Counted from the stretch's first letter, positions 9,806 to 21,205 are shown. The stretch: DNA of 64,000 nucleotides from Thecamonas trahens ATCC 50062 (GCF_000142905.1 NW_013657611.1:4717-68716); one strand, 5' to 3'. Notes: generated by a model from the sequence alone, not told the origin. Program-made: numbers and translations.

Positions 9806-11116
9806 ATGCGGAGGATTATCGTACTCACAGGTGCCACCGGCTCATGCAAGACAGCGGTGGCTACTGCTCTGGCTCGCAGACTCCCGCAGCTGTCGTCGCC
9901 GCTCCCAGTCGAGCTCCCGCGGCTGGTCTCGCTTGATGCTGTCCAGGTCTTCCGTGGCCCTCACATTGGCGCGGCAAGTCCGTCGCCGGAGCAGCTAGAG
10001 GAGGCGCCGACGGCGCTCGTCGCCTGTCGCGGGCTGGATGAGGGCGTCTCGGCTGGTCACCTTGCTGCCGAGGCGACAGAGGCGTGTCGCCGTCTCCTGG
10101 ATGCTGGCCTCGTGCCAGTTGTTGTCGGTGGCTCGGGCTTGTACATGGACTGGTTCATCGACGGGCCGCAGGGCTCTCCGCTGGCGGACCCGGCTGTCCG
10201 GGCCCGGATCGAGGCCGAGGTCGCTGCTCGCCCTCAGTGGGAGCACTGGCTCGGCAAGGTTGCCGCAGCGTCGCCTCTCCGAGCCGAGAGGCTAGTCCGC
10301 GGCGACTGGGTCAAGATGCGCCGCGCGCTGGAGATTGTGGCATCGGGCGCTGCCGCCATCCCCGAGCCGCCGCGGACGCCGCTGGCGGAGCGGCTCGACG
10401 CCTCGGTCTGTGTCTTTAATCTACACTGGCCGCGCCTCGACCACCTGCGGCTTGTGGATGCCCGATGCGAAGACATGGTCGCCGCCGGACTACTCCCCGA
10501 AGTGCTCGACCTTGTGGTCGGCAACCGGGTCGGTTCCGAGTGGGCGCTGGACGTGCCGTACGCCGGGCCGCCGCTGGAGCCGGGCCACCACGTGGCGGCG
10601 GCCATCGGCTACGCGCAGAGCCTGCCGTTCCTCGCCAATCTGGTTGCCGATGCCAATGCCGGTGTCGCGCCCAAGATCCTCGCCAAGGCGCTGGGGAGTT
10701 TTGTCAAGGACTTTCAGGCCAAGTCGCGCCAGCTGACGCGGAAGCAGAACCGCTGGTTTGCCCGCGACGACTTTCTCTGGCTCCCGCTCGCGGAGCAAAG
10801 CCCCGATGCAGTGGCGGAAACCATTGCTCGTCTCGCGCTCAGCGATCTTGCCGACAGCGGCGGCCCGGCCAAAATGGCCGCCGCCCTCGAGGCTCAGGCC
10901 GCCGACATTGCTGCCGGCGCCGCGCCCTGGAAGAACTCTCCCGACGATCTCGCGGCGCTGCGCACGTATCAGGTCCGCCCGACGGTTCTCGGCTCTGCCG
11001 ACGCGCGCGCCATGTTTGCCGACGCCGCCGTCAGACACGCGACTTTCCTCGACGGCGTTCTCGCTCGCTCTCGCTCGCCGCACACGTTGCAGGCGCTCCT
11101 TGATCGGTTTACGTGA
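9806..11116 (+). CDS. tRNA dimethylallyltransferase (MiaA/TRIT1/Mod5 family), altered Walker A
   Basis: Transfers a dimethylallyl group to N6 of A37 in tRNAs that read codons starting with U. The 436-residue protein from the ATG at 9806 has the family landmarks in order: P-loop (residues about 8-15), SLDAVQVFRGPHIG (for the NADSxQxYxGxxIGTAK motif), VVVGGSGLYMDWFIDG (for GGTGLY), MRRALEIVASG (for NPRRVxRALEV), MVAAGLLPEV, AIGYAQ and SRQLTRKQNRWF. The P-loop reads GATGSCKT: the invariant Gly before Lys is Cys, a one-base change (TGC for GGC). No obvious presequence or C-terminal zinc finger is present, unlike some eukaryotic homologues. An in-frame extension to 9743 lacks an ATG. Family assignment is strong; full activity is uncertain because of the Cys. 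Confidence 0.88.
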   Translation: MRRIIVLTGATGSCKTAVATALARRLPQLSSPLPVELPRLVSLDAVQVFRGPHIGAASPSPEQLEEAPTALVACRGLDEGVSAGHLAAEATEACRRLLDAGLVPVVVGGSGLYMDWFIDGPQGSPLADPAVRARIEAEVAARPQWEHWLGKVAAASPLRAERLVRGDWVKMRRALEIVASGAAAIPEPPRTPLAERLDASVCVFNLHWPRLDHLRLVDARCEDMVAAGLLPEVLDLVVGNRVGSEWALDVPYAGPPLEPGHHVAAAIGYAQSLPFLANLVADANAGVAPKILAKALGSFVKDFQAKSRQLTRKQNRWFARDDFLWLPLAEQSPDAVAETIARLALSDLADSGGPAKMAAALEAQAADIAAGAAPWKNSPDDLAALRTYQVRPTVLGSADARAMFADAAVRHATFLDGVLARSRSPHTLQALLDRFT

Positions 11117-11132
11117 GCGGTAGCACCCGTTC

Positions 11133-12387
11133 CTACTGCACCTGGCAGTAAAAGAGTGAGACTGGCCAGACGGCCTGATAGGTGGCGGCAAGACGGTAGA
11201 CCGGCGTGTCCGAGTTGAGCGGGATGACCGTGTTGGCCGAGACCACCATGTACATGGCGACGCGGCTGGCGTCGAGGCCGAGCTCGAGACCGGATGGGTC
11301 GAGCATCTGAGCAACAAACTCGGCGTACTCGCCGGCGGTGGCCTCCGAGTCAGTGGCCACGACCGGATGTGCGATCTGGGGAAGGGCCGAGAGCGAAGAA
11401 TACCCGTTGGGCACAGCGATGTCGACAGCCTCTTGGATGAGCATCCAGGCGTCGATGTGCGACGGCTGGAGGGCGAGGAGAACGACCGAGAACTCGATGA
11501 TCGGGAGGGCGTCGACCGGCTGGCGCGAGAGCGGGAGGACCGCAAGCGGTGTGCTTGCGTCGAGGACCGAGTCGACCCGCTTCGGCTTGGGCTTGCTCGA
11601 CTTGGACGCCGAGTGCAGCTCCGGCGGGTCGGGCGAGGGCGAAAAGGCGGCTCCGCGACCAAACGGAGTCCGCGCCAGCGTCTGGATGAGCTTGTCGCGC
11701 GAGGCCTCAAGCGCCGCTGTTGCGCCCGAGGTGTACGAAGACGACGCAATGATGGCCTCGGTGTCGGACCAGAGGTCGAGGCAGACCTCGTCGTGCTTGG
11801 TATCGAGCGTCACACCTGTGGGGAACTCTGATGGTGAGTAGGCAAAGGTGTACGAATACGTGTAAGTGTAGTCCGACTTGAACTCGATGCGGACCCGCTT
11901 GCCGGTCTGCGACCGCCGCTTGGTCCGCTTGGTCCGCTTGGCAAGCCGCGAGCCCGACATGTCGGTGATGCCAAACTGCGAGCGCGCCGGAGCCGGTGAC
12001 CACTCTGAGTAGTCGGGCGACGGCGAGTCCGAGTCAGTGTACGACGATGCCGGCGGCGACGGGAGGACCTTACGCGGCCGGCCGCGCCGCCGCGGCAGCG
12101 ACACCACTTTGCGGAGGTATTTGGACTTCTTGCGCCGCCGCCGCTCTTTCTGCTTGTTGTGGTAGTGCTTGTGGATGACCGGCTCGCCCGGCGGGAGGAT
12201 AAAGACGCCGCCCTCGGCGAGCCGGCTTGCCGTTCTCGACGGGACGTGGCAGTACTCGTCTCCGATGCCCCACCGCGACGCGGCTACATACACAAGCTCG
12301 GGCTTGGGACCCTTGCGCGGTGGCTCGTCCTCGGCCCGAGACGCGCTCGTCCGCCGCGCCTGCTCGCGCCCGCGTCCACGCCCGCGC

Positions 12388-12428
<41 letters not shown>

Positions 12429-13130
12429 ACGTCCACGCCCGCGCCCACGCCCAGACCGCGAGCCCGGCCCGTGCAGCGGCTCCTCGAGCTCTCCGCGCTC
12501 TTCAGCGAGCGCCTGGAGAATGCGGGCCTGCGAGACACGGGTCGACTTGGTCTCGGCCTGCCGCTCGAGACCCTTGCGGACCGACTCCTGAAAGGCTGCC
12601 AGGTTGCCCGAGACCACCTTTTCGATCTTGGGCTGCATGCCAGACTCAAACTCGTCCACATCGCCCACAACCGTCTTCAGCAGCGCGTCCACCCGCTCGT
12701 CGGCCCGCGTCGACCGCTTCGATGGACACGGGTTGCGGCATGTCGGGCACTCGCGGTTGGCCAGCCGCAGCGACTTGCGGATGCATGTATCGCAGAATCG
12801 ATGCATGCAGTCCTTGGCCACTGTGCACGAGTGGAAGAGCCGGAGACAGATCGAACAGGTGAGCAGCTCGGCGACTGCTGACCACGCCACCGTCGACACA
12901 TGGTCCTCGTCCTCCACCGCAGTTCGCACGGCTCCCCACCGAAGCTGCACTGCCCGCTCCTGTGGGCTCAGTCCATCATCGATCCCAGCGCCCTTGCTCC
13001 CGCCCTCGCCGCCGCTCCCGCCGCTCCCCTCGCTGTTGTCGTCGACACCGCTGTCGTAGGATGACGAGTACGAACGGACGTCAAAAACCGAGTCGTCGAG
13101 GACAACGACCTCGGGTGCTTCTTCTGCCAT
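11133..13130 (-). CDS. RING1/RNF2-like Polycomb E3 ubiquitin ligase with AT-hook
   Basis: A 665-residue protein. The C3HC4 RING (about residues 91-131: CSICL, CMHRFCDTCI, ECPTCR) and the following SKRSTRADERVDALL are those of RING1A/RING1B, the catalytic H2A ubiquitin ligase of PRC1. The region is followed by about 35 residues of Gly-Arg repeat (about 223-257), an AT-hook (RRRGRPRKV, about 347-355), a basic segment, and a C-terminal stretch (about 560-665) ending TYQAVWPVSLFYCQV that resembles the end of a RAWUL ubiquitin-like domain. The first ATG is at 13130; an upstream extension begins with GTG. The GR run and AT-hook are not in animal RING1 and would give direct RNA or DNA contact. The RING assignment is strong, the RAWUL assignment moderate. 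Confidence 0.87.
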
Positions 13131-13889
13131 GCCTAGAGTAAAGACCAGCCAAGAACCCTTCCCACGTCTGTTGCTTGCTACCACACTGCACTATGTGCTC
13201 AAACTGCTTCTCGCTCTTCTTGCCTACCGCGCTCCTGCTCGCCGAGCCGCCGCAGACAAATGGTGACGTTGGCGGTAATTCTTGCGCCAACAAAAATCGT
13301 TGTCGCCACCCTCGTTCTCCAAACCCCCGTGGTGAGACAGCCCACCAGCCACGACTGCGCCTGAACGGGCTCGCCTGTTCCCTCTCATCACACATGCCCT
13401 CTCTACAACGATACTCTTCCCCTCCCGCCTGGTTCCCGACTTCAAAAGCTCCTTCTTGCCGCCGTATCGCTTCCTTGCGCAATGGCAACGGCGCCGCCCT
13501 TTTTCGCCACTCACCAATAATTCCCCCCTTCTTTCGCGCGTGCCTCGAATGGCCAACAATCCTCGAACGTTCCAGACTCTTGCTGAGCTTCGCGGCGAAT
13601 TGCTGCAGCCGACTTTTTTTTTGCCGCTCGTTGACACTCGCCCATCCGGCTACCATTTCCCCGGCCCTTCCCTTACATCCCTTGCGGCGCAGGCTCCGTC
13701 TTGTACCTACACTGCACCGCGCAGTGTAGCGCATGGATCTCTCCTCCTCTCGAACTCTCCCAACGTAGCCAAATCGTCCCTGCACCTCACCGCCGCCCTT
13801 GACCGGTACACACCAAGCGTGCCAGCCAGTCGCCGCTCGGCGACTGTCGCTCTTCAATAACCCCGTTCGCCACCTCACGCATTTATCGA
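13131..13889. other. Divergent spacer, no gene seen
   Basis: About 760 bp between the RING1-like gene and the acidic-protein gene. It is less GC-rich than the flanks and has scattered T-runs (for example 13616-13622). ORFs on both strands here lack the codon bias of the neighbours and any recognisable domain. I read it as two promoters and leaders. Confidence 0.5.
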
Positions 13890-14344
13890 ATGGCGGATTC
13901 TGACGAAGCGACACCTGCTAGCGGAGCGCCTCAGTTGGGCGAGAAGCCCAAGCCTGGCGGCGGCAAGCCAAAGCCCAAGCCGCCTCCTCCTGCAACCAAG
14001 CCCAGGCCTGCTGCTCCTCCTGGCACAAGGCCCAAGCCTGGTGGCGGAAAGCCCAAGCCCAAGCCCAAGCCTCCTGCAACCAAGCCCAGGCCGCCCGTTG
14101 CAAGCCGTCCGCAAGCCAAGCCGGGTGCGACCAAGCCTACTAGCGACGGCGGCGACGGCAACGACAACGACAACGACAACGAGAACGACGCTGCATTGAC
14201 GCTGCCGCTGGACTTGCTGACGACAACGGCAGCGAGAATGCTGATGCCGCCAACGACGACGACGCTACTCCCGACAACGGCAACGACGACGTAGACAACG
14301 GCGGTGACGCAGACGCAGACGCTGTCGTGCCCGCCGCTGGCTCT

Positions 14345-14385
<41 letters not shown>

Positions 14386-15193
14386 GGCCTCGTCCGACAG
14401 CTCCTCCGACAGCTCCTCCGACTCGAGCTCGGACTCGGACTCGGACGGCGGCGACGAGAGCGAGCCGGTGGCGGTCATCCGGCCTGTCGACGAAGACGCG
14501 GACGAAGCGCCTGCGCCAAACATGGCTGCGCTGCTGATGGCGCCGCAAATGACACGTGAGCGTCGCGATTCGTCGCGGCTCGACGCCACCGAGGTCGACG
14601 CTCTCCGCGCCGAGTTTGAGTCCATGGCCGAGGCCGAGTCGGACGGCGAGGCTTCGGGCGCGGGCTCGGACGACGAGCCGTCCGCGTCGGCGCCAGTGTC
14701 AGCCCCGGCCACGCCTGAGACCAACAAGTCGCTGACCAAGAAGGAGCGCAAGGCTGCCGAGAAGGCCGCCAAAAAGGCCGCCAAGGAGGCCAAGAAGGCG
14801 TCCAAGGCCAAGGACAAGGCCAAGGCCAAGGAGCCCTCCGTCGAGCCGCCGAGCCCGGCCAAGCCTGCACCTCCGGCCACGCCGGAGCCCAAGCCTGGCA
14901 AGATCTCCAAGAAGCTCTGGCTCCAGGCCTACAACGACGTCCACCACCTTCCGTTCTTCCGCCAGCTGGCGACCGGAACCGTCGCCTTCAAGCCGCCCAA
15001 GGGCGCTGACGTCGAGATCGACTCGTCGTTCCGCCGCCTCTGGTGGCGCACAGAGGTCTCGGGCACCGATCTCTTCCACAATGCCGTCACCCACGTCTCC
15101 ACCTTTGTCCCGCCGGGCCGCGACGCTATCGTCGCCGACCTCCCGCCCGGCTTTACCTCGACTGTCAACCGCTCCATGGCCAAGTACATGTAA
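13890..15193 (+). CDS. Low-complexity acidic protein with a conserved-looking C-terminal domain; one frame break
   Basis: Not recognised. The N-terminus (residues 4-75) is a Pro/Lys/Gly repeat (GEKPKPGGGKPKPKP, repeated with TKPRP). An Asp/Asn-rich stretch and a GS dipeptide run follow, then Ser/Asp blocks, a Lys/Ala helical segment (about 280-315), and a compact C-terminal region (about 335-434) with KKLWLQAYNDVHHLPFFRQL and RRLWWRTEVSG that looks folded. Frame changes between about 14190 and 14220: upstream frame gives NDNENDAALT, downstream ADDNGSENADAAND. One missing base reconciles them into 434 residues. If the break is genuine, the downstream part could start at the ATG at 14521. The stop is 18 bp from that of the convergent REXO4 gene. 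Confidence 0.65.
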
Positions 15194-15211
15194 TGCAGCG
15201 CTACCCACAAG

Positions 15212-16423
15212 CTAGCCCTCCAGCGCCGCCATAAACTTGCGATCGCTCTTGAGCTTGCCGACAAAGCCGCGCTCCCACTCGGAGGCGTGTAGGACGTAGA
15301 GCTGGAGAGCGGCGCGCGCGTCCTCAAGCGGCGAGTGCGCCGCGCCCTGGATGGTGATGCCCAGCCGCTCGCGGACCAGATCCTGCAGCCGCCGCGCCTT
15401 GTTGACTCGCGAGCGGAAGGCCGGGTACGTCGACGTGTCGCGGACAAGGTGCGGCTTCGGGTGGATGCCGAGGACCCGAAAGTCGTTGTCCAGCGCGTGG
15501 CCGATCACAACCTTGTTGGAAATGAGCTCACGGACCTCCTCGCGAATCTGCTGCACGCTCCGTGCCCCGCGTAGCATTGCCGGCGTGATGCCCGACACAA
15601 ACGTCCGGTAGTTGGTCACCGTCTCGGCTGGCTTCACGCACTCGCAGAAAAGCATCTTGCCCTCGGCATCACAGACGGCAACTTGCGCCAGCCGCGACTC
15701 GTCGCGGGTGCCCACCCCGACCATCTCGCAGTCGATAGCCACCACCCGCGACATCACCTGCGATACCCACCGGTCAAACCCGGTGGCCTTCTTTGGGCTA
15801 CCGCCTCCATCGCTCTTGCCCGATCGCTTGCCGCTCCGCCCGCCCTTGAGCCCAAGCGACGCCTGCAGCTGCTTCCAGTTGCACGACACGCCGCCGCTAC
15901 TTGCCGCGCTGCCTCCACCCAGTCTCCGCCCCGCCTCGGCGCCCAGCGCGCCTGACGACGACTCGGAGTCGGACCCGTCCACTATATGCCTCTTTGCCCG
16001 CTTGTGCGCGCTTCCGGGCTCATCGCTGCCCGTCCGCCGCTTCCGCTTCAGCACCCGCACTGTGGCCAACCCAGATCCGTTTCCCGTCTCTGACTCCTTG
16101 GCCTTGCTCTTGCTCTTGCTCTTGCTCTTGCTCTTGCTCTTGTCCTTGCCCTTGCTCTTGTCCTTGCCCTTGCTCTTGTCCTTGTCCTTGCCCTTGCCCT
16201 TGCCCTTGGCCTTGGCCTTGCCCTTGCCCTTGCCCTTCCCCTTCCCCTTGCCCAGCTGTGGCGCCCCAACCCATCCATCCATCCCACCGCCCGCCTCCAC
16301 CAAGTCACTGGCCACCTCCTTCCCCTTTCCCTTGCCCTTGCCCTTGCCCTTGCCCTTGGCCTTGTCCTTGCCCTTGCCCTTGCCCTTGCCTTTGCTCATC
16401 TCAGAGAGCACAGTTACCCCCAT
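15212..16423 (-). CDS. REXO4: REXO4/Rex4-like DEDDh 3'-5' exonuclease with Lys-Gly tail
   Basis: A 403-residue protein. The C-terminal half (about 226-385) is an RNase-T-type exonuclease of the REXO4/ISG20 group, which trims rRNA precursors in the nucleolus. All DEDDh residues are visible: IDCEMVG (Asp, Glu), GHALDNDFRVL (Asp), and HSPLEDARAALQLY (His, Asp). The motif TVTNYRTFVSGIT fits the family. The N-terminal 115 residues are almost pure KGKGK/KDK/KSK dipeptide repeat, interrupted by a short GG/DG segment; these may act as a nucleolar or RNA-binding tail. The ATG at 16423 is first in frame; Met9 (MSKGKGK) is an alternative start. It shares the 617-bp spacer 16424-17040 with the beta-helix receptor. 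Confidence 0.92.
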   Translation of the reverse strand: MGVTVLSEMSKGKGKGKGKDKAKGKGKGKGKGKGKEVASDLVEAGGGMDGWVGAPQLGKGKGKGKGKGKAKAKGKGKGKDKDKSKGKDKSKGKDKSKSKSKSKSKSKAKESETGNGSGLATVRVLKRKRRTGSDEPGSAHKRAKRHIVDGSDSESSSGALGAEAGRRLGGGSAASSGGVSCNWKQLQASLGLKGGRSGKRSGKSDGGGSPKKATGFDRWVSQVMSRVVAIDCEMVGVGTRDESRLAQVAVCDAEGKMLFCECVKPAETVTNYRTFVSGITPAMLRGARSVQQIREEVRELISNKVVIGHALDNDFRVLGIHPKPHLVRDTSTYPAFRSRVNKARRLQDLVRERLGITIQGAAHSPLEDARAALQLYVLHASEWERGFVGKLKSDRKFMAALEG

Positions 16424-17040
16424 TCGCGCTCATTCCCATCCCCATCACCGTCCCCATCCCCATTACCATCACCATCACCATCACTGTCCCTCCTCCGCCT
16501 CATCGTCGCGCTACTCACGGCACACTCTGCACGCGCGCCGTATCACGACCACTGCCCGAAAGTACTGCTGGTATCGACGCCAAGGGTGGCGGGTGCGCCT
16601 TCGCCCGCTGTTGCCACACCCGGGCCTTCGGGCTGTCCCGCTCTGTCCCGGCAGAGGCTTGGAGGGTGAGCTCCTGGCGCAAGCCAATTCCAGTGCCTGC
16701 CCACCCGCCACGCAAACTCGCCCATGCAACACACTCTACCTCGTTACACCATGTCATCAACTATAGTCGGAACGGCAACAACTCTCAAGTCCCCACAGAA
16801 CCGCTTCTGGCACCCTTGCCGTCGCCAAGCGTTTGTGCGGCCCAGTGGTGCGTTTGCCGGGACAGCGGCTCACGGAATAAATCGGAGCGAACAAAAACGA
16901 TTGTTGTTCTCTGCAACGAACAAATCAGTGGTTCAGCTACCTGTCTTCCGCTCTGCCAGCACGGACATTGTCCCGCTTCGCCAACGACAGACAAACACCC
17001 CCTCCCTACCAGCGCATCGACTCGCCGGCTATCCTCTACC
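16424..17040. other. Divergent spacer, no gene seen
   Basis: Spacer between the REXO4 gene (minus) and the beta-helix receptor (plus). It has an imperfect CCATCAC/CCCCATC repeat at about 16435-16495. No ORF with convincing coding character or ATG context is present. Confidence 0.45.
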
Positions 17041-20000
17041 ATGCGTACGCACACCATGCTGCCGATCATCGCTGGAATTGTTCTCCTTGCCTCGCTGGCC
17101 CTTCCAGCGCTCAGCTGCGACATTACAGTTGCGGCTGGCGGCATTGATCCGTCGCTGCGGCCAGCTCTCGCCAACGCAGTCGCTGCTGGGCGTGACTATG
17201 TCATCTGCCTCCAGCCCGGCACTTTCCACTCGTGCGCCTTCTTTGGACAGGCTCCGCTCCTTGTCGACGCCTCGTACGACATCACCATCCGTGGTGCGGG
17301 TAAGACGTCGACCGTCTTTGATTGCCAAATCGATCCCTCCATCACGGCCTCGCTTTTTGAGCTGCGGCCCGCAGTCGACGGCGTGACCATTACCTTTGAG
17401 AACTTTTCCATTCTCGGCTTCAAGGCTGGTGTTCTCTCCTCGCTCTTTGACATCGAGACCACGGTCACCGGCTCCTCCTTTGTCTTTCCAACATCTACAT
17501 GAAGGAAGGCCAGGTGACGGCCGGTAACACCTCTCCATTTATTTCGGCCGACATCCAGGGTCTCTCCTCCTCCATCACCATCGCCAACTCTGAGTTTGAG
17601 GACTGCTCGGCCGTCGGCTCCTCGGGCGTGGTCCGTATCTCGTCCGAAACCGCCTCGTCGGGCATCGCCCTCTCCGTCACCGACACCACCGCCACCGGCT
17701 GCGTCGGCAACGGCGGGCCGGGCTTCCTCCTCATCTACGGCTACTCGGGCGACACCAACCAGTGCACCATCAACGCCGCCGATGTCACCATCACCGACAA
17801 CACCGCCCAGGCCTCGCCCTTTTCCGGTGCCGTCTTTACCCACGCCTGCTTCCTCAACCTCAACCGTGTGGTCATGGAGCGCAACTCGGGCCACTCGGCC
17901 GGGGCTCTCTTCGCCTCCATCCCTGCTCCGCTCCGGGCCGACCTCAGCGTTGTCGACTCGACGTTCCGCGACAACACCGGCCTCGAAGTCGGCGGTGCCA
18001 TCACAACCTCGGCCTGGCTCAACGTCACTCGCTCTACCTTTTCCGGCAACCGCGGCGTCGAGGGTGGTGCCATCCAAACCACCTCTGAGTTCCCGCTCTT
18101 CGTGACCCACTCGACCTTTGATGCCAACACCGCGTCGGACGACGGTGGCGCCCTCTTCTCCTACGGCGAGGCCACTCTCCGCGATGTCACCATGAGCAAC
18201 AACGTCGCCAAGTTTAAGGGCGGTGCCTTTGTCGCCGTCTCCGACTCGTGGCTCGAGGCTTGCACCATCACCGCCAACTCGGCCACCAACCACACCTCCG
18301 AGGGTGGCGGCATCCACTCGACCCTCGGCACCCTCTCGCTCTGGTCATCGAGCCTTACCTCAAACTACGCCGACCGCGGCGGCGCGATCTACTCGAACTC
18401 GCCCATCAAGCTCAACCAGGTGACCATGACAAGCAACTCGGCCCGCGTCTCTGGCGGCGGACTCTACGCCACCGGCGAGATTGCCGTCTCCCACACCACC
18501 ATCTCCAACGGCGCTGCCGGCGAGGAAGGCGGCGGTGTGTGGATCCAGCAGGTCCGCGATGATGCCAACTTTACTTCGGTCGACATCACCTCCAACTCGG
18601 CCGCCGCAGGCGGTGGCTTCTACGTCCTCGGCTCGGAGCTCGCCCAGGTTCGCCTCATCGACGTCGCCATCTCGGATAACGAGGGCTGGCGCGCCCAGTC
18701 GGGCGCGCTTCACGTCGAGGACGCTGACGTCTACACCGCCAGCTCGGTCGTCTGCGCCAACAAGTCGCCGTCGTGCTCGCTCAACGTGTGGTGCACCGCA
18801 CGCGCCCGGACAACCGGCCTCGCCAACGGATGCCGCGTCCGTGATACTTGCTCGCACGGCGCCTCCGTCTGCGCCAAGCCCAACCTCGGTACCGAGCCTT
18901 GCTCTGAGTGCTGGCCCGGATGGGAGGGCCCCTCGTGCGACATCCGCACAAACTGCGCCGCACCCAACTTTGGAGGCCAATGCGCGCTCGGCACCGTCTG
19001 CCAGCAGTGCATGCCGGGCTTCGCCTTTGAGGACGATCGCAAGGTCAAGTGCACTCGCTGCTCCGAGCTTCCGTTCCCGGCCTACGTTGCCTCGTCCGAC
19101 GCCCCTTGTGCCGCCTGTGACCCGTCGTGCGCCTCGTGCGATGGCTCCTCCACACAGTGCACGGCCTGCGCCCCGGGCTACAACGCCCCGATGGGCCTGC
19201 CCGGCCCATGCCTGCCGCCCTCGCCGCCGCCGCCGCCGGCTCCCTGCCCCGGCGACATTGTCCTCGACGGCTGCGGTGTGTGCGGCGGTGACAACTCCAC
19301 GTGTGCAGGATGCGACGGCGTGCCCAACTCGGGCCTCGCCGTCGACGTCTGCGGCATCTGCGGCGGTGACGGCACCTGCCCGCCCGCCGCCATCAAGGCA
19401 TCGCCCAACACTGCAGCCGCAGCCGGTATCGGCATTGCTGCCACCGTCGGTGTCTGCTGCATCATTGCTGTGCTCGTCGTGCTGCTCATGCGCAAGCGCA
19501 AGCGCGACTACGAGAACACCATCGAGCACAAGCAAATGGTCGAGTCGGACCTCGCCCCGTCTGGCCGTGTCACCGTCCTCGCCGCAACCGTCGAGGACCT
19601 CGCCTACTGGATGGAGAACTACCCAGAAGACATGCCCAAGGCTCTCGACGACGTCGCCGATGTCTACGCCGACGCCATCGTCGCCGCTGGTGGCTACCTT
19701 GCTCGCCAGGACAAGACCGATGGCTCGCTTGTCGTCATCTTTGAGTCGCCCACCTCGGCCGTTCGCGCCGCCTCGCTCATCCAGAGCTCGCTCCTCGAGG
19801 TCCAGTGGTCCGCCGCCCTCCTCGAAGACAAAAAGTACCCGCCCAAGGGCGTCCTCTTCCGCGGCCTGCGTATCTCCATGGGCCTCTTTGAGTGCATCCC
19901 GACCCGCGAGTTTGATCCCGAGACCGTCCGCATGACCTACTCGGGCAAGGACTACGAGGCCGGCCTCATCCTCGGCGCCGCCGGTGCCGGCGGCCAGGTC

Positions 20001-20966
20001 CTCATGGACGCCACCGTGGCTGCCACCGCCATGCGTGCCGGCTCGCGCGCCGAGCACGTCGGAAACTACAAGATCGCTCCGCCCAAGACCGGCTCCCAAT
20101 CGGGCTCGTCCGACGAGGTTGACGACGACTCGGACGACTCGAACTCTTCCAACCTTGAAGACGAAGAGCACGTGTATTCGCTCTTCCAGCTCATCATCGA
20201 CTCGCTCGAGGAGCGCGCAGACATGTTCAAGGACCGTCAGCTCCGCGGCCTCAAGGCCACCCAGGCCTTTGGCTACGGCGGCGACGAGGCTCTCGCCGAA
20301 GCAAACCGCGGCGACAACTTTGACGGTGACTGGTTCGACTCGGGCGATGACCGCTCGTGCGAGGACGACTTTGACCGCCCGCCGCCCATTCGCCGCAAGC
20401 CTGCCCTGAACTTTGACGCCTCCGTCGCAGACGTTCTTCGCCAGCAGAGGACCAAGCCGGCGAGCAAGACCGCCGACGACGGCGACTTTGCCTCCAAGAT
20501 GCTCTCGGCCGGCAACGCCGACGACTCGGGAAGCCGCGGCAGCTCGACGCTCTCGCGCGCCATGTCTACCCGCGGCCCGCGCATGATGCCCGGTGCCTCG
20601 GTCTCAAACCTCGAGATGTCGCTTGCCCCAGGTGGCATGGGCGCCTCGCGCGCGTTTGGCTCCATGGTCCTCCCGCAAGGCCAGGGCGCCGCTCGCTCCT
20701 CTACCCAGCCGGCCCCGCTTCTCTCGGCTGCCCTTGCTCGTGCCCAGATGGCCCGCCAGGGCTCGGTTGCCCTCGGCCGCCAGAACTCGTCTGCCATGCG
20801 CCGCCAGAACTCTTCCGCCATGCGTCGCCAGAACTCATCCTCCATGCGCCGCCAGAACTCCAGGGGCGGTGTCGGTGGCGGCGGCAACTCGCTCGCTGCA
20901 CGCAAGGCCAAGCTCGCCCACAAGAAGAACCAGCAGCAGCTCTCTGGTGGCGCCACGCAAGTGTAG
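17041..20966 (+). CDS. Beta-helix/Cys-rich single-pass receptor with degenerate class III cyclase domain; one frame break
   Basis: A 1308-residue type I membrane protein once one base is added near 17478-17495 (upstream ...TGSSFVF, downstream NIYMKEGQVTAGN). It has a signal peptide (LPIIAGIVLLASLALPALS), then many right-handed beta-helix repeats to about residue 570, each with NTA, GGAIxS or GGGxY turns as in pectin-lyase-fold proteins. A Cys-rich region follows with two DxCGxCGGD modules (about 735-785). A transmembrane helix (IGIAATVGVCCIIAVLVVLL, about 795-818) precedes a cytosolic region (about 840-1015) aligning with class III nucleotidyl cyclases. The first metal-binding Asp is absent (VTVLAATVEDL where VxFxDI is expected), so it may be a pseudo-cyclase. 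The tail carries four tandem RRQNS-type motifs. A 23-nt GT-AG intron would also restore frame but is implausibly short. Confidence 0.82.
20770..20865 (+). repeat. Tandem repeat encoding RRQNSSAM units
   Basis: Four near-identical 24-bp units in the 3' part of the receptor gene encode RQNSSAMR-type repeats, each with a basophilic kinase consensus (Arg-Arg-x-x-Ser). Copies differ by a few synonymous bases, so the protein repeat appears to be maintained. Confidence 0.85.
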
Positions 20967-21205
20967 TCCTTAAACCCATTCATCATACCTCTCTCACCAA
21001 TGTCAGACGCCAGACTTTGACAACTTTGACGTCCATGCACCCAGAACGCTGATGCGCGTTTTTGCGTCGCCAACCACCCGTCCAACGCGCGCCCGCCGTC
21101 CAATGCAACAGACGGCACTCGGCCACCGCTCACTCGCCGCTCTCACTCCCACTTGCGCTCCCACTCCCACGCCAACACTCCACGCCAAACGACACTCACG
21201 CCAGC

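Noticed and set aside
13131-13889. A 277-codon ORF on the minus strand in the spacer
   Set aside because: Composition is unlike the neighbours, no domain is seen, and it runs through the start region of the RING gene.
18360-20171. A 603-codon antisense ORF within the receptor gene
   Set aside because: High GC and third-position bias keep the antisense frame open; it has no domain and no ATG context, while the sense frame encodes clear beta-helix and cyclase-like modules.
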